From Mucilaginibacter mali (GTDB lineage Bacteria; Bacteroidota; Bacteroidia; Sphingobacteriales; Sphingobacteriaceae), in contig NZ_CP054139.1 of the NCBI RefSeq assembly GCF_013283875.1, positions 4,464,001 to 4,528,000 on the forward strand: DNA of 64,000 nucleotides, given 5' to 3'. Below are positions 32,893 to 41,096 of this stretch, one piece after another. Below the pieces are notes generated by a model that worked only from the letters and a program-made list of their open reading frames with translations, was not told where the DNA came from and searched no databases. The position numbers were made by a program, and so were the translations under genes. The stretch's first letter is position 1. Every line of letters starts with the position of its first letter.

Positions 32893-33870
32893 CTATTCCA
32901 AATCCTTCTTCAACTCCCCTTTCAATTCCGGGTTTTGCGCCGGCAGCTTCTTCACTACGTGCTCAATTTCGGTTTGCTGTACGTGTACGGCATACTCGGC
33001 AGGCTGTATCACGCTGCCGCTGGCTTCGGCGTATACCTGGGTAAACTCCGCGCCAATAAACAGGATAGCCGCCGTGTAGTAGATCCACACCAATATAATG
33101 ATAATAGAACCCGCCGCCCCATAGGCCGAACCCTGTGCTGTAAACTCGATATAAAGACCGATCAGGTATTTACCAATCATAAACAGGATAGCTGTAAAAA
33201 TGGCGCCTGAACGTACATCCTTCCATTTGATCTCGGCATCGGGCAGAAATTTGAAAATGATAGCGAACAGTGTTGATATTACGATAAAAGCCAATGCCAT
33301 ATTGATACCGTTAAACACCCATACGGTTAATACCGGCAAAAAATGCTCCAGCCGGTTACTAATGGCCAGCACTAATAAGTTAAGGATCAGCGACACCAAT
33401 AACAAAAAGCCCAGTGAGATGATCAGCGAGAACGACAGGAAGCGGTTTTGCAGCATCTTTACCCAGCCCCGTTTTGGCTTGGCCTTTACCCGCCAGATAA
33501 TATTAAGCGAATCCTGGATCTCTAAAAACATGCTGGTTGCACCTATTACCAATGTAATTGCGCCCGCCACAACCGCGATACCCGATTTACCCGAGAGGCT
33601 AAGCTTGATAATAACATCCTGTATCTGTTTAGCGGCGCCATCACCCACAAATGATACCAGTTCGGGGTATACCTTATTGCTGAACGCATCGTGCCCGAAT
33701 ACTAAACTTACAATGGATACGACAAGAATAAGGAGGGGCGCCAGCGAAAATACGGTATAATACGCAAGGGATGCACTTAGCTTTAGGCCGTTATCGGCTA
33801 TGAAGCCGTTAAAGGTTGCTATTAACACTTTCCATATTTTTTTGAGGAACTCGCGGTTGAAAATTTTCAT
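32893..33870 (-). CDS. YihY/virulence factor BrkB family protein
   Basis: A 325-residue inner-membrane protein with six helices between about residues 30 and 275. The N-terminal DNGLKLSASLAYYTVFSLAPLLIL and the later YGAAGSIIIILVWIYYTAAILFIGAEFTQVYAE are typical of the YihY/BrkB (formerly RNase BN) family. Its function is unknown; RNase activity was assigned to it in error. Cytosolic tail is rich in charged residues. Single gene facing the PR1 repeat. Confidence 0.92.
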   Translation of the reverse strand: MKIFNREFLKKIWKVLIATFNGFIADNGLKLSASLAYYTVFSLAPLLILVVSIVSLVFGHDAFSNKVYPELVSFVGDGAAKQIQDVIIKLSLSGKSGIAVVAGAITLVIGATSMFLEIQDSLNIIWRVKAKPKRGWVKMLQNRFLSFSLIISLGFLLLVSLILNLLVLAISNRLEHFLPVLTVWVFNGINMALAFIVISTLFAIIFKFLPDAEIKWKDVRSGAIFTAILFMIGKYLIGLYIEFTAQGSAYGAAGSIIIILVWIYYTAAILFIGAEFTQVYAEASGSVIQPAEYAVHVQQTEIEHVVKKLPAQNPELKGELKKDLE

Positions 33871-33929
33871 ATCAACAAATTCAATATTAGGATATTATCT
33901 TTACTTTTAATCGTTCCGTACTTTTTGCT

Positions 33930-34526
33930 ATGAAAAGAAACACCGTAAAGGCTATCCTGTTTAAGTTGTTTTTTATTTGCTTAGCGTTAAGCAATTTTAA
34001 TGCCCTTGCACAAAAAACAACCATCTATATTGTGCGCCATGCCGAAAAAGCGGCTAATCCGGCGGATGACCCGGACCTGACCTCTGCCGGGCAAAAGCGC
34101 GCAAAGGATTTGATAAAAGCACTTAAGCGCGAAAAGATAGCAGGTATTTACGTTACTAATTATAAACGCGTAACCCAAACCGCTAAGCCCACCGCTGATA
34201 AATTTACACTTATGCCCGAAAAATATGACCCAACTGATTTGAAGGCGTTTGCAAAAAAGGTATATCAATATTATAGCGGGCATAGTGTCCTGATTGTGGG
34301 GCATTCAAACACGGTTATCCCTACACTGGTTGCGCTTGGCGGGCCACAGCCCTTTAACACTTTAACCGACGACGATTACGACATGCTGTTTAAGCTGACA
34401 ATAAAAGACGGTAAACCCGAACTGGAAATAAGTTATTACGGTGAGCCCCATCACACCACCATGATACCCGAGCAATACCTGGGCTACACTACCGAGCATT
34501 TTGTGAAGCCACCGGTAAGATTTTAG
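33930..34526 (+). CDS. exported histidine phosphatase family protein
   Basis: A 198-residue phosphatase of the phosphoglycerate-mutase-like superfamily. Signal peptide MKRNTVKAILFKLFFICLALS...ALAQ; catalytic His in YIVRHAEKAA, Arg in TNYKRVTQTA, second His in VLIVGHSNTV. Expected periplasmic phosphatase; substrate unknown. ATG is preceded by TACTTTTTG, an approximate -7 box two bases before the start. Confidence 0.9.
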   Translation: MKRNTVKAILFKLFFICLALSNFNALAQKTTIYIVRHAEKAANPADDPDLTSAGQKRAKDLIKALKREKIAGIYVTNYKRVTQTAKPTADKFTLMPEKYDPTDLKAFAKKVYQYYSGHSVLIVGHSNTVIPTLVALGGPQPFNTLTDDDYDMLFKLTIKDGKPELEISYYGEPHHTTMIPEQYLGYTTEHFVKPPVRF

Positions 34527-34638
34527 GGAGATCGTTTATCAATTTTCGGCAACAAGCGGCTTCAGGTCTAAAACAAGTAGTTGCGGTCTATCAACAGTAT
34601 TGCCACTGTCATCCTCATTTAATATTATTGCAAGCATT

Positions 34639-35097
34639 ATGAAAAAATTCAATACCCACATGCTAACCTTGCTTTTGTGTATCCCTGTATTCGTTTTCGC
34701 GCAAAAACGTTTACCGGCCGATGAAGCGCTGAAGCTTTTTAAACCCACCATCCCTGCTATAGAAAAGCAGACCAAGGGGATTGTTCAGGAGCCTAACGTT
34801 TTTATAGGCGATATCAATGGCGATAAAAAACCCGATTGCATTGTAAGTTATGTAGTTACCCCAAAAGAGGGCGGCAACGCCATTATGCAGCATACCAGCG
34901 TGATCTACCTGAACACCGGCAACGGCATGCGCAACGCCGGCAGCTTCCCCGATCTGAAGTTTTGCTACGGCATCAGCGCTATTAAGGATGGACTGATCAT
35001 GATAGATAAGATAAAATGCGCCCCGCCTTATATGGAGGTTACAGGCCGCGGTAAGCTGGCTTACCGTGATGGGAAGATTGTGGAAGTGAAGAAATAA
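34639..35097 (+). CDS. secreted protein of unknown function
   Basis: A 152-residue protein with a clear signal peptide (MKKFNTHMLTLLLCIPVFVFAQ); the upstream in-frame start is rejected because it precedes the Met of this signal by 13 untypical residues. The mature part contains VFIGDINGDKKPDCIVSYV, an FG-GAP/EF-hand-like DxNxDxxxD calcium-type loop. No named family recognised. Located in periplasm or outside. Confidence 0.75.
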   Translation: MKKFNTHMLTLLLCIPVFVFAQKRLPADEALKLFKPTIPAIEKQTKGIVQEPNVFIGDINGDKKPDCIVSYVVTPKEGGNAIMQHTSVIYLNTGNGMRNAGSFPDLKFCYGISAIKDGLIMIDKIKCAPPYMEVTGRGKLAYRDGKIVEVKK

Positions 35098-35112
35098 GCA
35101 ACCGCACAATTT

Positions 35113-35252
35113 ACTCACCCCGACTACGCTTCGCTGGTCGGCCCTCTCTTCGCTGCGCGGAAAGAGGGCAGGAGCAAATATTGGCAAATTTTATATCCCT
35201 CTTTGCGCGTAACGAAGAGAGGATGATTGAGCGAAGTAACGACCGGGTGAGT
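35113..35252. repeat. PR1-family palindrome
   Basis: ACTCACCCCGACTACGCTTCG at the left and GACCGGGTGAGT at the right, with CTTTCCGCGCAGCGAAG-like inner arms. Lies right after the secreted-protein stop and before the bidirectional terminator. Confidence 0.88.
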
Positions 35253-35273
35253 AAACTCTCCGGGCACATAAAC

Positions 35274-35306
35274 AAAACGCCCCCGCTTAACACGGGGGCA
35301 TTTTTT
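35274..35306. terminator. bidirectional intrinsic terminator
   Basis: GCCCCCG (35279-35285) pairs with CGGGGGC (35293-35299), with A run on the left and T6 on the right. It lies between the forward secreted-protein gene and the reverse porin-like gene and can stop both. Confidence 0.85.
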
Positions 35307-35337
35307 ATACAAAACGTTTGCGGCCTGTTATAACCTG

Positions 35338-35916
35338 TTAAAATATTTTAAAGCCCACACTCACAGCCCACAGGCTTGGTCGCTGACCGTAACTGTCGTT
35401 TATTTTGGTCAGGTTACCTTCGTAGCGTACGTCGGCAGTTATCGCGCCAATATCAACACCGGCGCCGGCCTGGTAACCTAAGGTGCTTTTTTTATAGTTG
35501 CCAAAATCTACATAGGCGCTATTAAACTGGGCGGTAAAGTTTTGACTTTTATCAAGGTTGTAGCTGTAAATAGGCCCGGCCATTACGCGCAGGTTCACCT
35601 TATCGTTACCAACAATGCGGCCACCTAATAACAGCGGAACGTTAAGCGTAGTAAACTTCACATCGCCGCTCACATTGTTGTTGTTCGATTCGAATTTACC
35701 GCCGCGGCTGCCCAGATAAAGCTCGGGCTGCAGGTAAACGCCACCACCAAAACGGGCAAACAAACCGGCCTGGTAACCAGTCTTGGTCGATTCGTTCAGG
35801 TTATCGGTATTGATCTTCGAAAAATTCACCCCGCCTTTTATCCCGAGGTTAAACTGTGCTTTAGCACCAATGGCCACCGCCATCAGCATTGCTATACTTA
35901 ATACATACTTTTTCAT
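35338..35916 (-). CDS. outer-membrane beta-barrel (porin family) protein
   Basis: A 192-residue protein with signal peptide (MKKYVLSIAMLMAVAIGAKAQ) followed by FNLGIKGGVNFSKIN, the typical opening of PorT/OMP_b-brl_2-like Bacteroidetes barrels. Alternating strands (GVYLQPELYLGSRG, YQAGAGVDIGAITADVRYEG) end in aromatic VGFKIF as needed for barrel assembly. Eight strands are likely. Function unknown. Confidence 0.88.
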   Translation of the reverse strand: MKKYVLSIAMLMAVAIGAKAQFNLGIKGGVNFSKINTDNLNESTKTGYQAGLFARFGGGVYLQPELYLGSRGGKFESNNNNVSGDVKFTTLNVPLLLGGRIVGNDKVNLRVMAGPIYSYNLDKSQNFTAQFNSAYVDFGNYKKSTLGYQAGAGVDIGAITADVRYEGNLTKINDSYGQRPSLWAVSVGFKIF

Positions 35917-36014
35917 AATTCAGAGATGTTTTTTGGATACTAAAACTAATTAGTGTCCATTTTATTGTATCGGGGATATTACAATAGTCTTGCCAATTTT
36001 GAAATGAGATGCTT

Positions 36015-36158
36015 GGTGGTGATTTAACCACAAAGGGCGCAAAGGTTTTTCACAAAGATTACAAAGGCTTGTGTAAACTAATAAGGGGGGGGATTTTCCC
36101 TTTGTGTGCTTTGTGTCTCACCCGTTTGCTTATCTTGGTGTACTTTGTGGTTAAATAA
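36015..36158. repeat. CCACAAAG-family palindrome
   Basis: GGTGATTTAACCACAAAGGG starts the left arm and CTTTGTGGTTAAATAACG ends the right. It makes up most of the 301-bp gap between the porin gene and the CsbD-like gene; nothing else is seen in that gap except an approximate TATTTTTG box near 36192. Confidence 0.85.
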
Positions 36159-36217
36159 CGACCTAAGGCCTAACTGCTAATCACTAAAATTTATATTTTT
36201 GCACAAAATAATTATCC

Positions 36218-36433
36218 ATGGCAGAGATCAGCATCAGCAATAAAGACTGGCCGCGCGTTAAAATAAAGCTGCAGCGCAAATACAACCACCTTACCGACGA
36301 GCAGCTACAATATACCGAGGGCCAGGAAGAAGGCCTGATCAGCAAGCTGGAAGGTCTGGTGAACCGCAACCGCGCCTACGTGGTATTCACGCTGAAAAAA
36401 GCGTTGGTTAATATTGATAATAATCGTTTGTAA
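36218..36433 (+). CDS. CsbD-like small protein
   Basis: A 71-residue charged helical protein: DWPRVKIKLQRKYNHLTDEQ, then EGQEEGLISKLEGLVNRNR. This matches the CsbD-like pattern (W..K..L...Y..LTDDDL....G....L...I). CsbD proteins are associated with general stress in other phyla; the molecular function is unknown. It is flanked on both sides by CCACAAAG repeats. Confidence 0.8.
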   Translation: MAEISISNKDWPRVKIKLQRKYNHLTDEQLQYTEGQEEGLISKLEGLVNRNRAYVVFTLKKALVNIDNNRL

Positions 36434-36443
36434 TATTGTGCTT

Positions 36444-36634
36444 TGTGGTAATTTAACCACAAAGGGGGCAAAGATCTTTCACAAAGATTACAAAGAAATA
36501 TAAAGACAGTTTTAATAACTGTGCTTTTACATTTTGACTTTATTACCCCAAGGCTTGTGTCCTCACAGGCCTTTTTCAGTTTTCAAGTATATCTATTTAT
36601 AAAGCCACAAAAGCCTTTGTGGTTAAATTGCCAC
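36444..36634. repeat. CCACAAAG-family palindrome
   Basis: GTGGTAATTTAACCACAAAGG on the left and CCTTTGTGGTTAAATTGCCACC on the right; the middle (36510-36600) is unrelated sequence containing TGTCCTCACAGGCC. This is the longest copy, about 190 bp. With the S41 promoter it explains the 297-bp gap. Confidence 0.8.
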
Positions 36635-36703
36635 CAACCCTATCTCCCACACAATTGTAAGTTTTAGGCGATATCACAAAAACTTATTGCTTTTTTGTAA
36701 CTT

Positions 36704-36711
36704 TATATTTG
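36704..36711 (+). promoter_or_regulatory. -7 box before the S41 peptidase gene
   Basis: TATATTTG fits TAnnTTTG and lies 19 bases before the ATG at 36731. A TTG at 36687 is closer than usual (14 bases), so only the -7 element is convincing. Confidence 0.5.
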
Positions 36712-36730
36712 CGATAAAGCATCATTGCAT

Positions 36731-38467
36731 ATGAAGAACATAGCGAAGGTAAAAGGCAGCTATAAAGCGGCGGGATTTTCGGCAGGTGTAATTGGGTTGG
36801 CCCTGCTGGTGTTTAGTTTTCAAGACGACCTTTTCCAGGTATCCAAAAATCTGGATGTGTTTGCCTCGCTGTATAAGGAGGTGAATATTAATTATGTTGA
36901 TGATATCAACTCGGCCAAAATGCTAAAAAATGGCGTGGATGCCATGCTGGACAATTTGGATCCTTACACCGAGTTCGTCCCCGAATCGGAAATTGAAGAT
37001 TATAAGCTAAAATATGTAAGCACGCAGTACGGTGGCATCGGCTCGGGTATTTTTATACGCGATGGCAAGATCCTCGTGTCCGATGTATTTGAGGGCTTCC
37101 CGGCCCAAAAAGCTGACGTGCGCCCCGGCGACGAGTTGCTGAAGATCAACGACGTTGACCTAAAAGGCAAAAACAACGACCAGGTGAGCCTGCTGCTAAA
37201 AGGCGCAAAAGGCGCGGCCATTAAACTGCTCATTAAACGTGATGGGGCGGCACAGCCCATGGAAAAAAACCTGGTGCGCGAAGAGATCAAGCAGCCTAAC
37301 GTAACCTATTACGGCATGGTTGATGGCAATATGGGTTACATTAAGCTGGATAAATTCCTCGAAAACTCTGCCGATGAGGTCACCAGCGCGCTGGTGGCTT
37401 TGAAAAAGAATAACCCAAGTGGTATTATATTGGATCTGCGATCGAACGGTGGCGGGATTTTGCAGGAGGCGGTGAAGATCGTAAACCTGTTTGTACCCAA
37501 GGATGTGGAAGTGGTATCGCAAAAAGGCAAGGTAAAGGAGAAGAATTACGTATACCGCACTGCTACTGACGCCATGGAACCTAACCTGCCATTAACTGTA
37601 CTGGTGAACGGGCATTCGGCTTCGGCATCTGAAATTGTAGCCGGTTCGCTGCAGGATCTCGATCGCGCTGTAATTATCGGTCAGCGCAGCTACGGCAAGG
37701 GCCTGGTGCAGCAAACTTTTAACCTGCCTTATAATAGTTTGGTGAAGATCACCATCGCTAAATACTTTATTCCATCCGGTCGCTGCGTGCAGGAGGTGGA
37801 TTATGCCCACCGTAAGGACGATGGCAGCCTGAGCAAAATTGCCGATTCGCTGATGCGCGAGTTTAAAACCAAGGATGGCCGCTCGGTTTACGACGGCAGC
37901 GGCGTTTACCCCGATTTGTTTATCAAGCAGGAAACCTTTGCCAACGTTACCCAAACGCTGGTAAGCAAAATGTTGATATTTGATTACGCCAACAAATACC
38001 GCAACGCCCACCCGCAAATTGCCGATGTAAAAACCTTTAAACTGGGCGATGCCGACTATGCCGATTTTGTAAAATACCTGGGCGATAAAAACTATACATA
38101 TACCACCACTACCGAAAAGGTATTATCAGCCTTGAAAACTGAGGCCACCAAAGAAAAAGGCTTTACCGAGATACAAGCCGAATATGATGCCCTGAAGGCC
38201 AAAATGATGGCCAGCAAAAAGAACGATCTGCAGCAACATAAGGAAGAAATTCGCCAGGTGCTGGAGAACGAAATTGCCTCGCGCTATTATTTTGAAAAAG
38301 GGCGCTACCAGATAAACTTTAAATACGATAAGGAACTGGCCACCGCCGTAAAAACCATGCAGGATAAAAACCAGCTGGCAGCCATACTAAAAGGCGAAGG
38401 CAACTATAAGGTGATCGGCAAGCCGACGCTGGCTATGGTAGGAAAAAAGGATAGTAACGATAATTAG
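36731..38467 (+). CDS. S41 family C-terminal processing peptidase
   Basis: A 578-residue periplasmic protease. One N-terminal transmembrane segment (AAGFSAGVIGLALLVFSF), a PDZ domain at about residues 95-190 (GIGSGIFIRDGKILVSDVFEG), and the S41 catalytic domain with Ser in NGHSASASEIVAGS and Lys in GQRSYGKGLVQQ. The C-terminal helical region is typical of CtpA/Prc of Bacteroidetes. It degrades or trims proteins in the periplasm. ATG at 36731; a TTG two codons upstream is not needed. Confidence 0.95.
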   Translation: MKNIAKVKGSYKAAGFSAGVIGLALLVFSFQDDLFQVSKNLDVFASLYKEVNINYVDDINSAKMLKNGVDAMLDNLDPYTEFVPESEIEDYKLKYVSTQYGGIGSGIFIRDGKILVSDVFEGFPAQKADVRPGDELLKINDVDLKGKNNDQVSLLLKGAKGAAIKLLIKRDGAAQPMEKNLVREEIKQPNVTYYGMVDGNMGYIKLDKFLENSADEVTSALVALKKNNPSGIILDLRSNGGGILQEAVKIVNLFVPKDVEVVSQKGKVKEKNYVYRTATDAMEPNLPLTVLVNGHSASASEIVAGSLQDLDRAVIIGQRSYGKGLVQQTFNLPYNSLVKITIAKYFIPSGRCVQEVDYAHRKDDGSLSKIADSLMREFKTKDGRSVYDGSGVYPDLFIKQETFANVTQTLVSKMLIFDYANKYRNAHPQIADVKTFKLGDADYADFVKYLGDKNYTYTTTTEKVLSALKTEATKEKGFTEIQAEYDALKAKMMASKKNDLQQHKEEIRQVLENEIASRYYFEKGRYQINFKYDKELATAVKTMQDKNQLAAILKGEGNYKVIGKPTLAMVGKKDSNDN

Positions 38468-38505
38468 TCTTTGAATTTCGGAATTCGGATTTTCAATTTC
38501 GAATA

Positions 38506-38555
38506 TTAAAGCAAAAGGGATAATTGTACAAGTACAATTATCCCTTTTGCTTTAA
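38506..38555 (+). terminator. perfect 24-bp hairpin after the S41 peptidase gene
   Basis: 38506-38529 pairs exactly with 38532-38555 around AA; core AAAGCAAAAGGGATAATTG. The descending arm includes TTTTGCTTTAATT. Strong intrinsic terminator for the forward gene. Confidence 0.88.
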
Positions 38556-38566
38556 TTATAACCTGT

Positions 38567-38688
38567 CATTGCGAGCGATAGCGCGGCAATCTCGTAGTGT
38601 GCACAGCGAATAAGATAGCTACGAGATTGCCGCGTCGCCCCATTCCACAGGCTTCCCCGCTGCTCCTCGCAATGACAAGCTGTAGTTG
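38567..38688. repeat. TCATTGCGAG palindromic repeat
   Basis: GTCATTGCGAGCGATAGCG on the left, CTCCTCGCAATGAC on the right, with an inner perfect CGGCAATCTCGTAG / CTACGAGATTGCCG pair. I recall this phrase as a REP-like element widespread in bacteria, including Bacteroidetes. Lies between convergent genes. Confidence 0.85.
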
Positions 38689-38700
38689 AATTAGCTTACT

Positions 38701-39453
38701 TTACACCAACACCGCCCCGCCATCAACCACCACACACTGCCCGGTGCTGAAGGTTTGCCGCATCAGGTAGAGGTAGGTTTGCGCTATTTCATCAACCATG
38801 CCCACATGTTTTACCGGCAGGCTTTGCGCTACAGATTGATACATCGCTTCACGGTCAGCTTCGGGAATGCTATCCCATAGCGGACTGCGCACAAAGCCGG
38901 GCGATACCAGGTTTATACGAACCGGGGCCAACTCAACAGCCATAGCGCGGGTGAAGCCCTCCATTGCTGCACATATACTGGCACCCATTCCCCAACCAGC
39001 CTGCGGCCGCAAACTGGCAACACCGCTGGTTAACACGATGGACCCTCCGGGGTTGATACTTGGCGCGGCATATTTTACCGTGCTCACGGCGCCCCAATAG
39101 CGGATGTTAAAGTATTGACGTGCATCATCGATATTGGTATCGCTGATATTGCCCAGTTTGATATTCTCACCGGCGGTGTATACCAGGTGATCGATAGCGC
39201 CCACTTTAGTTATAACAGCTTTGATGGCCTCCTCAACCGAAAGATCGGCTGCGTAACCCACGCTGTTTGCGGGTAATTGCTGAAGTGCTTCGTTAACACG
39301 TTGTTGATTGCCGGATACGATGATCACCTGCGCGCCCTCTGCCGCGGCGGCTTTGGCTGTCGCCAGGCCAATACCCGAACTGCCGCCCATTATCAATACC
39401 CGTTTACCTGTTAAAAACCCGGCTGATGTTGCCGATACTATTTGTTTTTCCAT
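38701..39453 (-). CDS. SDR family oxidoreductase
   Basis: A 250-residue enzyme: GGSSGIGLATA (cofactor loop, in VLIMGGSSGIGLATAKAA), YTAGEN (replacing NNAG), and catalytic region SGVASLRPQAGWGMGASICAAMEG, where the usual YxxxK cannot be seen clearly (Trp-Gly-Met-Gly-Ala-Ser-Ile-Cys in its place). That suggests altered catalysis or a non-canonical member. It follows a Crp/Fnr-type gene on the same strand, which might regulate it. Confidence 0.85.
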   Translation of the reverse strand: MEKQIVSATSAGFLTGKRVLIMGGSSGIGLATAKAAAAEGAQVIIVSGNQQRVNEALQQLPANSVGYAADLSVEEAIKAVITKVGAIDHLVYTAGENIKLGNISDTNIDDARQYFNIRYWGAVSTVKYAAPSINPGGSIVLTSGVASLRPQAGWGMGASICAAMEGFTRAMAVELAPVRINLVSPGFVRSPLWDSIPEADREAMYQSVAQSLPVKHVGMVDEIAQTYLYLMRQTFSTGQCVVVDGGAVLV

Positions 39454-39528
39454 ACGTTGATTATTTTGACGCTACAAAATTCATCAACATTAAACAGGCG
39501 GCAATTACCAAATGGTAAAAACGGATGG

Positions 39529-40101
39529 TTAGTGCAGATTTTTGCGGATGCGGCTAAGCGATTGCGGCGTAATACCCAGGTACGATGCCATATCACTTAC
39601 CGACACGCGCATGGCCACATCAGGCTGCTGGTTGAGGAATAGTTTGTATTGTTCAGTAGCATCCAAACCTACGTAGGCATTGCGGGTGCTTATTTTATCC
39701 AGCAAACCCTGGTGGGTAATTTGGGTGATGAGTTCCTGCAGGTAAGGTATCTGCCCGTAAAGTTCCATTAGTTTGTGGTAACTGATAGCCAATACTTCGG
39801 CATTGGTGGCGGCCTGGATCATTTCGGTAGCGGGCACCTGATTGTTAAAGCTGTTCAAAATGCTGCAAAATCGGCCCTCACTTACAAAAAAGTAAGTAAA
39901 CTGCCGGCCATCCTCCATCGGTTTAATGATGCGCAGCACCCCATCGCAAACAAAAAACAGTTCCCGGCACACGCTATCGCCATTGAAAAGAGTATCACCC
40001 TCTTTAAACTGCTTTTGCTTAAACTCGCCCAGGATCAGTCGCGCTTCGGCCCCGGGGATGGTTTTATGCTTTTGAAGGAAGTTGATCAGCAGGTTGTTCA
40101 T
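39529..40101 (-). CDS. Crp/Fnr family transcriptional regulator
   Basis: A 190-residue protein with a cyclic-nucleotide-binding-like beta roll (about residues 25-115: GDTLFNGDSVCRELFFVCDG) and a C-terminal helix-turn-helix (VSVSDMASYLGITPQSLSRIRK). No Cys cluster of Fnr, so ligand unknown. It lies 75 bp upstream of the SDR gene, in the same direction. Confidence 0.88.
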   Translation of the reverse strand: MNNLLINFLQKHKTIPGAEARLILGEFKQKQFKEGDTLFNGDSVCRELFFVCDGVLRIIKPMEDGRQFTYFFVSEGRFCSILNSFNNQVPATEMIQAATNAEVLAISYHKLMELYGQIPYLQELITQITHQGLLDKISTRNAYVGLDATEQYKLFLNQQPDVAMRVSVSDMASYLGITPQSLSRIRKNLH

Positions 40102-40147
40102 TGGCGCAATTTAATAAATATGTGTGGGTGCTTTGCATACGTAGTCT

Positions 40148-40297
40148 ACTCACCCGACAGCGCTTCGCCGGTCGGCCCTCTCTCCGCTGCACGAAAAGAG
40201 GGCAGGAATTGTATCGGGTATGCAATATCGAAAATCCATTCCCCTCTTTCGCCACAGGCGAGAGAGGGTGGTCCAGCGAAGCGAGGACCGGGTGAGT
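40148..40297. repeat. PR1-family palindrome
   Basis: ACTCACCCGACAGCGCTTCG at the left and GACCGGGTGAGT at the right, complete with loop. It is the closest intact reference for the copy split by the insertion sequence at 41097. Confidence 0.9.
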
Positions 40298-40425
40298 CTA
40301 CGCCCCTTTGCACGATCGCCGTAATACCCAACAAATGTTTAAACAACAATTGTAACCAAACCTATACAATAATATTTTAAACTTTTTGACGGGCGGTTTG
40401 TCCTATATTCCAAATAACTAAAACT

Positions 40426-40938
40426 ATGAAAAAGCTCATCTTCGCAAGCGCTTTAGTATTAAGCAGCTTGATGTTTAAAACCGCCGATGCCCAGTTAAAA
40501 ATAAACTTTAATTTAAACATTGGCAGTCAGCCCGATTGGGGCCCAACCGGTTACGACCATGTAGAATATTACTATATGCCCGATATCGATGCGTACTACT
40601 ACGTTCCGGGGCACCAATACATCTATTTGCAAAACAACGCCTGGGTGCGTACTACTACCCTGCCTGCGCGTTACCGTAACTACGATGTTTACCACGGCTA
40701 CAAGGTTGTAATTAACCAACCCGATCCATGGCGCAACAATACCGCCATCCGTGCTAAATATGCAAGGTATAAAGGCGTGCGTACCCAAACCGTTATTCGC
40801 GACAGCCGCGATAAAAAGTACAAAGACCACTGGCATGGTGATGCCAACGGTGGCCACTACGATAACGGCCGCGGGCACGATGACCACGGTCGCGGTAACG
40901 ACCACGGCCGCCCGGACCGAGGCCATGGCCACAACTAA
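40426..40938 (+). CDS. secreted His-rich protein of unknown function
   Basis: A 170-residue exported protein (MKKLIFASALVLSSLMFKTADA). The middle is rich in Tyr (DHVEYYYMPDIDAYYYVPGH, residues about 43-62). The C-terminal 40 residues are a Gly/His/Asp repeat (GGHYDNGRGHDDHGRGNDHG), suitable for binding metal ions. No named domain recognised. It would act in the periplasm or outside. Composition of the tail is low-complexity, so homology there is not informative. Confidence 0.75.
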   Translation: MKKLIFASALVLSSLMFKTADAQLKINFNLNIGSQPDWGPTGYDHVEYYYMPDIDAYYYVPGHQYIYLQNNAWVRTTTLPARYRNYDVYHGYKVVINQPDPWRNNTAIRAKYARYKGVRTQTVIRDSRDKKYKDHWHGDANGGHYDNGRGHDDHGRGNDHGRPDRGHGHN

Positions 40939-41019
40939 AATTTGTTAATGTGTTAAGTTTTGATAAAAGGCAGGCCGCGAAAGCAGTCTGTTTTTTTGTG
41001 GGCTTTGCATAGCGGGTAT

Positions 41020-41096
41020 ACTCACCCCGGTTATGCTAAGCCGGTCGGCTCTCTTTGCTGCGCGTAACAGCGGGCAGGAGTTGTGATGTATCTGCA
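41020..41096. repeat. left half of a PR1 palindrome, interrupted by an insertion sequence
   Basis: ACTCACCCCGG...GGTCGGCTCTCTTTGCTGCG...GGGCAGGAGTTGTGATGTATCTGCA, matching the left arm and part of the loop of the intact copies. The right half continues at 42900 after the element. Confidence 0.88.

Noticed and set aside
40101-40380. Several 60-67 codon frames on both strands around the PR1 repeat
   Set aside because: Their sequence (TRQRFAGRPSLRCTKRG and similar) is translated palindromic repeat in both orientations; no independent coding evidence.
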